Assembly (NCBI RefSeq): GCF_004359215.1
Contig: NC_090615.1
Coordinates: forward strand, 1,939,617 to 2,003,616
DNA from: Bremia lactucae
Lineage: Eukaryota; Oomycota; Peronosporomycetes; Peronosporales; Peronosporaceae
DNA length: 64,000 nt
Reading direction: 5' to 3'
Shown: positions 56,670 through 64,000 of the stretch, piece after piece
How the letters are laid out: each line of letters starts with the position of its first letter
Position numbering within the stretch: position 1 is the stretch's first letter
Position numbers and translations under genes: made by a program
The notes under the pieces: generated by a model
Seen by the model: the letters and a program-made list of their open reading frames with translations, nothing else
The model's database searches: none
Told to the model about the DNA's origin: nothing

Positions 56670-57198
56670 TGTGGGCGGGCGCTACTTAAAGCTGCCTCGC
56701 ACTACTTAACACACACCTTCTGAGCACAGTAAAAAATCGTTTAACCGTCTTCTTTAGCGTACACGAGGTAGTTGGTGGGTGCCTAAGCGACCTCACCCAA
56801 CGAACTGAAAGCTTTAGTTTTAGTGATGTCATGGGAGTGGTAATCCGTCTCCACGTGCGCACTTGTGAACTAGGAAGTAGTTTGAGACTAATTTATGTTT
56901 GATCGTATCAAATATTAAACATATATTGACCAATCATAAATGGCATTTCTGTAGATATGCACTGATATGTATTTCGAGCGAATTATTTTAAATACCTCGT
57001 ATCTTGGATGACGCCAACTGTCATCCCTTCCAATGTGAATGCACCTATGTGCATCACATACACAAGGGTGGGTCACAATGTGAACCACACCCAATTGGTG
57101 GGTCTAATTACCTCACCTAGGTATTTGACCATCCCCTTAAGTACACAAAGTGCACTTAACGGGGATCGTGTAACATAGGGCAACTTGAGCCCGTTACA
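56670..57198 (-). repeat. G1 LTR, 5' LTR of the gag at 55560-56640
   Basis: 529 bp, TGTGGGCGGGCGC...GAGCCCGTTACA. The left neighbour on the minus strand is CTTGTAGCACTGGTAGTCC, a worn primer site, then gag. This shows that G1 LTRs read on the minus strand here. Confidence 0.8.
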
Positions 57199-57602
57199 TG
57201 CAGAGGAAGCTTTTAAGTAGCTAAGAAGTCCTAGCTACTGAAGGTAAATTCTAAGGCTTTAGAATAGAAAAAAGTAATTCTGTATTGATATATTAAAGTC
57301 TATCATAACGGTCATCTATCTACTGACTTTGATATATTAATAACTACCTTTGCAATGCGACTCCTAGCGACGCCTAATTAAGTCTTGTAACAATTGGCGG
57401 GGTTGATTTAAACTTAAATCAACAATAGAACTAATGTCTAATTGAGTCAATATTGCCAAATTTGGTAATATTGGAACTATTAAGTTAAAATTAATTAAAT
57501 ATAATAAATTTGTACTTCTTTATTTATTTCCTCTCATAGAAAATAATATTTATTATTCCTCTTATAGAAAATAATACTTATGTAACGGGACACCTCGTTA
57601 CA
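57199..57602 (-). repeat. G2 LTR, U5 end replaced by G1 LTR
   Basis: 404 bp of G2 LTR from TGCAGAGGAAGC to CACCTCGTTACA. Its left ~100 bp are missing at the junction with the G1 LTR. The right neighbour reads GATTGGGGGGGA on the minus strand, a polypurine tract (57603-57614). Confidence 0.78.
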
Positions 57603-57728
57603 TCCCCCCCAATCAACAGTCACTTTAGTGGCTGATTTAAACTGACAGAGAGTGCTATTATATCTATCCCTGTAAATTAGCACTTGTGGGGTGTTGGTTT
57701 TATTACACTTCCAACTTTTGATTGCGCA

Positions 57729-58999
57729 TGGTATCGAAATCCGTGCGCGTCGCCTGTGAGGCCGCAAAGCTGGCAGCTGCACGGCTCAGTGCAGCTGTGA
57801 GCGATGAAAAGTCAACTCCTACTCCAATTGGAGGTAACTGGTATAAGTCACCTGCTACTCCCATTGTAGGTGACTGAGCCCAGTCGGCGCCGTCGCCCGA
57901 CTCGGTGGTAACTGTTAAGGCCTCCGGATCAACCAGGCCACATCTGATAAATCTACGGGTTCTAACGTGACAACCAAAAAAGTGATGACGAGGTTGTTTG
58001 ACACCTCGTAAGACTCTTTTGGTGCGGAGTCATCTTGTGATGACTCCATGGATGACGATAACTATTTTGATGTCAGTATGCATCGCCAGGACGAGGTGAT
58101 CGTAAAGGTCACTTCGGTAAGCATGCTACTGGTGGTGCTAGTATGCATCACCAGGGATGGAGATTTTAAGGATCACTCCGAGAGTAATGTTAGCGTGAAT
58201 CTTAACATGAATCATTGGGAGAGGGACCGCAATGGTTTGCGGTTGGCTCCCGAAAAGAAGCCCTTGTTGCCCTTCAAGGGTAACCTAACTCGTTGGTCTG
58301 GTATGACCAACGATCGATACCGTATTCCGTTATTCGACTCATCGAAGCTTTACAAGCCTGATGAGGACGAAACGCAAATCTTCATCGATGCCTTGGCCGG
58401 CATCGGTGGTACACATGTAAGCGAGTAAAAAATGTCACTCCTTTGTTCCGAGCTCGGGAAGCAGTTGTACAGAATGTGCAAAGCATAGGCCGCAAGGCCC
58501 GGCTTGACAAACTGGAATGCTTCTCGTGACCGCTTCGAAAACCGGACCGTAGTCGGTGCACGCTGCAAGCTGCACCGTTTGTCTAGAGGCAGAGTTACCT
58601 TGCCTCTCCTGGGGGGGACTCATGTCCATGCTGTTTTAAAGGTGTAGATCATGTCCCTAAGGAGACATACTCACGTAAAGTCTCTCATTAGAGGACGTTC
58701 ATCACTTGTGACATGCACGAAGAGATTAAGAACCTCCAATCCTTTTACGAGCACGATAAGCGCTCGTTCTCTGATGGAATCTCTGTCGAGGAGGATGGGT
58801 CTCGTCGTACTGTCGATCGAGATTCAGAACGTCCATCATTAGCTGGGAACGCGGATCCCAACTATCATGCGAGGGTGGTGTTATCGCCATCGAACGAGAT
58901 AACTCGTCCGAACCCCTTTCACCTCACGGTGGTTCGAGAAGCGTTCAACAAGGTAACGCTTTTCACCACTCGAATCTGTCAATGGATGTGGAGGGGAGG
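57729..58999 (+). pseudogene. ORFX copy C (unknown function)
   Basis: Plus-strand ORF remnant filling the whole interval between two G2 LTRs. Start M-V-S-K-S-V-R-V-A with Ala-rich helix (CEAAKLAAARLSAA). The 126-codon frame 58048-58428 is acidic at first (MDDDNYFDVSMHRQDE), then LAPEKKPLLPFKGNLTRWSGM. The Cys cluster (ELPCLSW, GDSCPCC) is split by a frameshift near 58610. A 101-codon frame, 58713-59018, has HEEIKNLQSFYEHDKRSFSDG. No gag or pol is present. The strand is opposite to the LTR polarity inferred from the polypurine tract. Confidence 0.6.
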
Positions 59000-59525
59000 T
59001 GTAACGAGACACCTTTAACTAGTACCGGTAAGTACCAGCTAACCTTACACTGATTACAGTGTAGGTAGAGTGCCTCGAAACTTCACGTACACAAGAATAC
59101 AGAGGAAGTTTTTTAAGTAGCTAAGAGTCTTTAGCTACCAAAGGTAATTGAATGGATTATAAATTAGGGAAAGTAAAACTGTATTAGTATAATGAGTTTC
59201 CTACGTAACGATCTTCTACCTATTACTGAACTTATTATATTAATATCTAACTAAGGATAGGGCATCCTTGCGCACCGCACAATCGTGTCTTGAAACGATT
59301 GGCGGGGTTAATTTAGACTTTAATCAACCAATAAATCGAGCTAATGTCCTATTATTGGAACTATTTAAGTCAAATTATTATTAAAGATAATAATTTTGCA
59401 CTTCTTTATCTATTTCCTCCCATAGAAAATAATATGTATTTTTCCTCTCATAGGAAATAATATGTATTTTCCTTTCAAAGGAAATATATGTACTATTCCT
59501 CTTATAGGAGTATACTTATGTAACG
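59000..59525 (-). repeat. G2 LTR with expanded 28-bp repeats
   Basis: 526 bp, TGTAACGAGACACC...CTTATGTAACG, cut at its right end by the G1 LTR. About four TTCCTCTCATAGGAAATAATATGTA-like units lie in 59417-59515, against about two in the other G2 LTRs. Confidence 0.75.
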
Positions 59526-60056
59526 TGTAGGCGGGCACGTCGTAATGCGGCCACGCTCTACTTAGACACACACCCTAGCACAGCGAGGAAGCAGTTTAAC
59601 CAGCTTCTCTTGCGTGCAGTGAGGTAGTTGTGGTGGGCGCGTTAGCGACCTCACCCAACGCACTAAGTACTTAAATTAAGTGTCGTCACGGGAGCGGTAA
59701 TCCGGCTCCTCGTGCGCACTTACCAAGTAGGAAGTAGTATTCAGACTAATTTATATTTAATCGCATTAACTATAAATACCTATTTTTACCAATCAAAATG
59801 TCATTTCTGTCGATAACACTAATATGTGTTGCGAGCGTATCTTTCTAGATACCTCGCGTAACGGATGACGCTAGCCGTCATCCCTCCTAATGTGAATGCA
59901 CCCGTGTGCATCACATACACAAGGGTTGGTCACAAATGTGAGCCACACCGAGTGCGGGATCTAATTACTTTAATTTAATAATTGACCATCCCCTTAAGTA
60001 CACCAAATGTACTTCACAGGGATTGTGTGACATTTGAGCAACTTTAGACCGTTACA
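59526..60056 (-). repeat. G1 LTR, 3' LTR of the terminal chromovirus
   Basis: 531 bp, TGTAGGCGGGCACG...GACCGTTACA. It lies downstream (minus sense) of the pol at 60830-64000 and of the antisense ORF. Confidence 0.82.
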
Positions 60057-60073
60057 CCATCCCCCTCTTTAAG
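60057..60073 (-). promoter_or_regulatory. Polypurine tract of the terminal G1 element
   Basis: Minus strand CTTAAAGAGGGGGATGG, immediately before TGTAACGG of the LTR. It primes plus-strand DNA in this retroelement class. Confidence 0.75.
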
Positions 60074-60187
60074 AACGTATTTACATTTTAAAGTTGACAA
60101 AGAGGAGGGAGGAACTGCGAGCAGCTTTACGCGCCGCTAGTTTACTCAATCACTCTAGCGACCTGTGTTCTTATACACGGCACCAAA

Positions 60188-60695
60188 GATGCCACCTAAA
60201 AGGAGCCACGTTTGTGGGTCGTCTGCGAAAATGCCCACTCAACCTCCCACTAAGCGCACGCGCTGCATTAGCTTGCCGGCCGCGTCCAATGCCTTAGTCG
60301 GAATACCGACAGCTAATGCTGCTGTCGCGTTAACGGGGCTAAAGGATTTAATCCACTTTAACAGTGAGGATGCTGATCCGTCGCTCATTGTCGACTACAA
60401 TGAGTCGACACCGTTGCCGTCACCTCATAGTAGTGATGCGGACAACGAGCTCATGAGGAAGGATGATGGCGCATTATTGCCCATCCAAACTTCTTTCATG
60501 TCTCACAACATGGACACAGCAACATTTACGAATGCTGTCTCGTCGTCTGCGCTGGATAGCGCAGCGACAGGTTATGAGAGCGCTGCCCATAAAGGCGCAG
60601 CCGCTTCTCCGTTGTGTAAAACTACAACGTCTATTGCTCAGACCATTATCGTTAATGGTTCTAACATAGAGGATTCTATGCCTAAATTTCGCTGA
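60188..60695 (+). CDS. G1 antisense ORF, copy 2
   Basis: Plus-strand frame (open from 60165) with ATG at about 60188: M-P-P-K-R-S-H-V-C-G, SSAKMPTQPPTKRTRC, then ALTGLKDLIHFNSEDADPSLIV, an acidic DADNELMRKDDG, and a Ser/Ala/Thr-rich tail to 60695. About 169 residues without a stop, unlike its surroundings. It matches 30490-31114 along most of its length. Basic N-terminus with possible nuclear-localisation character (KRTRC). It lies ~130 bp from the 3' LTR and converges on the chromodomain end of pol (stop near 61106). No known domain; function unknown. Confidence 0.6.
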
Positions 60696-60829
60696 CGAGA
60701 CGTGAACATGCTTAGTCGGTGTCACAAACCAGTCGTATCAAACGTGGCTGTGTGACGGGTGGCATATCACTGATGCCCCCCCTCCATCTAAATGGTCTCG
60801 TTTAACGGGCCAAGAGCGTCGCTCCTAGA

Positions 60830-63800
60830 GCGCACTCTTGTAGACGCACGTAATTACTGTGGCGTCTTTAAGCCATGGAGGGCTCACGGAAAATCGCTTG
60901 GATGTGTTGCGCTCAAATGAAACGCCCGACCAATACGAGGCGGAATTCTTGCACCGCATTCCGCTGCGATGAAACAGCGGTCGCAGCGAATTAATTTCGC
61001 CCGCTTGCGTTTGAAAGAATTCATGGTCGGTATTGTACCCCCTCTTTCTTGTCACAACGCTACTTCTGCTAGCCCATTTGAGACTAGCGAAGAGGCCGCA
61101 GCTGGTGCTCCATTTCGGTGGCAGCCACCAAGCCAGGCACATCAATACGTAGGGTATCGATCGGTTCCCAAGGGTCGAAACTCTTCGGTAACCGTTCCAT
61201 TGGACGAGAATCTGATACCCTTGCCTCACGAAGCCGCGGGCAAGCAACCTTCCAACAAGAAAGCGTTTATTCCCACCCGCATCCATTAGTGCAGGCGGCG
61301 CCCGATAGGAGTGGCGATCTCGCCCAACTACTCGCGGCTGCCTTACCTTCGTCCGTCAGTCACAGGCGTTAAGCGCTGCTGAACGACGTATTGCGGATCG
61401 AGAGTCTAGTCTCGCGACTGACCTCGGACCTATATGATGTACGAGCGAAGGCTCGTCAGGGTTATGAACGCCTGCAGACTCGCTTGGACCTTTTGCAGAA
61501 GATAATGCTGAGGGATCCGCGTTACTCGCGTGATGTCCCTCGCTCTCCGAGTCCTCTTCGTGGTAGGAGGAGTCGATCGGTTAAAAGTTATCCACCTTCA
61601 CCGTCCCCCTCACCCGATCGACGCTCGACTCACAGTCGGCGTCACCATCGGCCTCCTTAGCCGGATGGGAATATTGACCTCATACCGTTTCAGACGACAC
61701 ACGTAAAATATGGGGTGCGTCTTCATATACGGGGGATGCGTGAGTCTATAATTTTGGTCTCCAACCTTTTCTACCACCGTAAAGGGCCCAATGAAACGCG
61801 GCAAAAACTTCGTAGTACCTCCAGGTAGTACAGAAAAGGCATCTTTCGGTAGGGTAGCAGTGCTTAATAGTACTTTTCCACCCACTCTAAAGCATCCATT
61901 ATTTTTGCGACCATTTCGGTCCGCATATTCGTTTTGCTTGTCCTGTGCGCTTGCCATTGCGTCACGGACTTTTCGTGTGATGGTTTAATCGCTCATCCAC
62001 AAAGCGTTGAGCCTCGCTCACGCTTTTAGCATCAAACTCGCCTATGACACCGCCAAGAGGTCGGTCATAGGATGTAGCTTATTGACCACTGCTAAACTGG
62101 CGGAGTGACTAGGGCAAGTTTCTGTCGTTGAGATGAAACCCTCGCGGGTCATCGTGACATTGACGAAACTATTTCCCTCTTTTGCACCGAGCATAGTGAG
62201 GGCGCGTTGTCTTTGGCCATCGGTCTGGGGATGATCTGCGGCCGACATGTGGAGCTTGCTACCTAGCAGCTCGAATACATGTCGCCAAAAACCAGACGTA
62301 AACGTGGATCCCGGTCCGATACTATGGACTTGGGCATCCGGTGTGGTCGGTAAACATGATCCGGGAACAAAAGAGCTGCCTTCTTGCCTGTGCTCGATGT
62401 TTTACATGGTGCTAAATGCACAATTTTGCTCAGTCTGTCTACAAAACGACGAGCCCCGTCCGACTCTTATCATCGGGCGGCATGCCAAACATGAAGTCCA
62501 GACTTACTGACTTTCAACTATCGGTTGGAACCGGTAGAGGCTTCAGTGGTGCACTGCTGGACGGTGCAGGCTTAATGCGCTGACAATGTTCGCAAGAGCG
62601 AATATAGTTGGCCAGGTGTGGCCACCAAATTCCTCTGACACTCGTAAGAATGTCTTTTCACGGCCCAGATGCCCACTAGATGGCGCATCATGGAGCTCAT
62701 GAAGGATCATCAGCTTGAGGTCTGTGTCATGAGGCACATAGATTCTCAAGGGATCACAAGGTGACAGCTGACGCCATAACAGGCCACCACTATAGCTAAA
62801 GCGATTTAACTTAGCTTTCAGGTGCGACGGAAGGGTAACCTCTCGTCCACCAAAGTGAATTAACAGAAGGCGACAATGGTTGTCCTGACTGTAGCTCTCT
62901 TTGATTTCAGAGGCCAATGAGCTCGTCACGTGGTATGCCTTCATGGCTGGCAACGTTGACGGCTAGAATTGTGCTTTCGCACTAGACACACTTCCCTGGT
63001 GTCTTACCTCGAAGTCTGCTCTGCGCGATAAAGGGTCAGCCAAGACGCTCGACTTACCCGGCTTGTATTCAACTTTAAATTATATTTGGAGAATAATGTA
63101 AGCCATCTTGCCATTCTAGGCGAGAGGTGTGGTGAGTTTATTGCGGTCCACAGTGGTGCGTGATCCGTATAACCACAAATGGTTCGGTGCCCAATAGGTG
63201 CACACGAAACTCGACAAGAGCATACTTTATTGAAAGTAGCTCTTCGTCATGCACGGATTCAGTTCCGCGGCTTTTAAAAGACGGGACTGATAATAGATGA
63301 CGCGGTCAACGCCGTCGTCTTTCTTCTGCATGAGCGCGCTGCCGATTGCAAAATCAGTTGTATCCCAGACGACGCTTAAGGGCTTATCCGCGTCTAGCAA
63401 TGCCAATATCGGTGCCTCTACAAAATATTGCCACACTGATGTGAACGCATCATCTTGTGTCTTTTAACCAAACCCACTCTGCGTCCAATTTAGGAGGTCA
63501 AATAATGGTATAGTTTGCTCAGCATATTTCTTGGTATATTTATGCAAGTAATTAGCTAGCCCTAGGAATTGGCACAAATCCTTCAAATGCCGTAGGATTG
63601 GACATTCGTTTACTGATTTTACCTTGTCTGGGTCTGCTCGTACACCATGTGTACCAACGATGCAGCCCAGCACAGGTATCTCAGGGACTCCTATGACGCA
63701 CTTTTGCAAGTTGACGTACAATTGGGCGTCCTTCAAAGTCTGCAACACAGCGTCTAAATGACGCTTGTGCGACTCTATTGCGCTCAGCCCGTCCTCGGCC

Positions 63801-64000
63801 CTACTATGCACGAATACATCGTCAAAGTAATGAGGCGCGTAGGCACGGTGCTGACGCATCACGTGAGCCACCACTCGGTTGAATGTCGCTGGTGCGTTTT
63901 TCAAACCTTGGGGCATCACAAGCCACTCCCAAAGCATACCGCTTGGGGTGCTTACTGCCGTTTTGGCTACATCGGACTCTCTCATGAGTACCTGATAGTA
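60830..64000 (-). pseudogene. G1 chromovirus RT-RNase H-integrase-chromodomain, runs off window
   Basis: Minus strand. RT is at 63985-63464 in one 173-codon frame (TPSGMLWEWLVMPQGLKNAPATFNRVV, intact YFDDVFVHS, LGCIVGTHGVRADPDKV, FLGLANYLHKY). RNase H is at 63436-62990 (WDTTDFAIGSALMQ, then frameshifted). The integrase zinc region is at 62953-62543 (LHELHDAPSSGHLGREKT). Integrase core is at ~62500-61960 (DHPQTDGQ). The GPF module is at 61957-61610 (PRFIGPFTVVEKVGDQNYRL, HPIFYVCRLKRYE). An acidic linker follows, then the chromodomain at 61286-61106 (NKRFLVGRLL, YQILVQWNGY, then KSFDPWEPIDTL after a frameshift). The stretch 60830-61105 is 3' untranslated. The 5' half lies beyond the window. Confidence 0.85.

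Noticed and set aside
60969..61289. 106-codon plus-strand ORF
   Set aside because: Shadow of the minus-strand chromodomain; the minus strand shows FLV-RL, W-x-GY and W-E-P motifs.
61391..61660. Arg/Ser-rich plus-strand ORF (SR-protein-like)
   Set aside because: It is the reverse strand of the acidic linker between integrase and chromodomain of the minus-strand G1 pol.
1..64000. Host genes, rRNA, CRISPR arrays, bacterial operons
   Set aside because: None seen. All long frames with motifs belong to retroelements or the single DNA transposon, and no regularly spaced repeat array is present.

Overview
The window is a graveyard of nested LTR retrotransposons with no recognisable host gene. Everything that can be assigned is mobile DNA: at least ten degenerate Ty1/copia copies, at least five Ty3/gypsy copies (several of them chromoviruses, with a C-terminal chromodomain), one tRNA-derived SINE and one pogo/Tigger-type DNA transposon remnant. 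Organism: eukaryotic. My inference, from the style of the polyproteins and the presence of a tRNA-SINE, is an oomycete of the Phytophthora/downy-mildew group; no search was run. Names such as C1-1, C2-1, G1-G4 and ORFX are local labels for this report.

Layout. 1-7741: plus-strand copia C1-1, split at 2109/6754 by a full-length minus-strand copia C2-1 (2110-6753) with 301/294 bp LTRs and a 5-bp target duplication. 7742-11280: plus copia C1-2, with a 263-bp SINE in gag flanked by a 16-bp duplication. 11281-15384: plus copia C1-3. 15385-23267: three minus copia copies (C2-2, C2-3, C2-4), with an opposite-strand integrase scrap inside C2-2. 23268-27215: gypsy LTR, a plus-strand ORF, gypsy pol on the minus strand, gag on the plus strand and an LTR end. 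27216-29857: copia scraps in both orientations. 29858-33655: gypsy G1 3' end (LTR, antisense ORF, chromodomain) joined to an opposite-strand gypsy PR-RT. 33656-42057: copia scraps and the near-complete plus copia C1-6. 42058-48952: minus chromovirus G3. 49290-50066: pogo-type transposase. 50638-54359: minus gypsy G4 with PBS and 5' LTR. 54370-59525: ORFX copies, a gypsy gag and stacked LTRs. 59526-64000: 3' half of a minus G1 chromovirus that runs off the window.

How it fits together. Two copia lineages recur. C1 has a TGAGGG...CA LTR. C2 has a TGAAG-type LTR, and its gag start codon lies inside a primer-binding site that resembles a Met-tRNA anticodon-arm half, as in Drosophila copia. Nearly all coding regions carry stops and frameshifts, so these are fossils.

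The most interesting pattern is in the gypsy elements. In three chromovirus copies of two families (G1 twice, G3 once), an ORF on the opposite strand sits between the chromodomain and the 3' LTR or LTR debris. A differently composed ORF (ORFX) occupies the equivalent LTR-proximal place in related elements. This is the architecture of antisense-ORF chromoviruses such as plant Grande/Retand-like elements. A second theme is short-range inversion: a 258-bp inversion inside one element, three near-perfect snap-back duplications (19-32 bp arms), and a dense chain of short hairpins through the G4/ORFX region.
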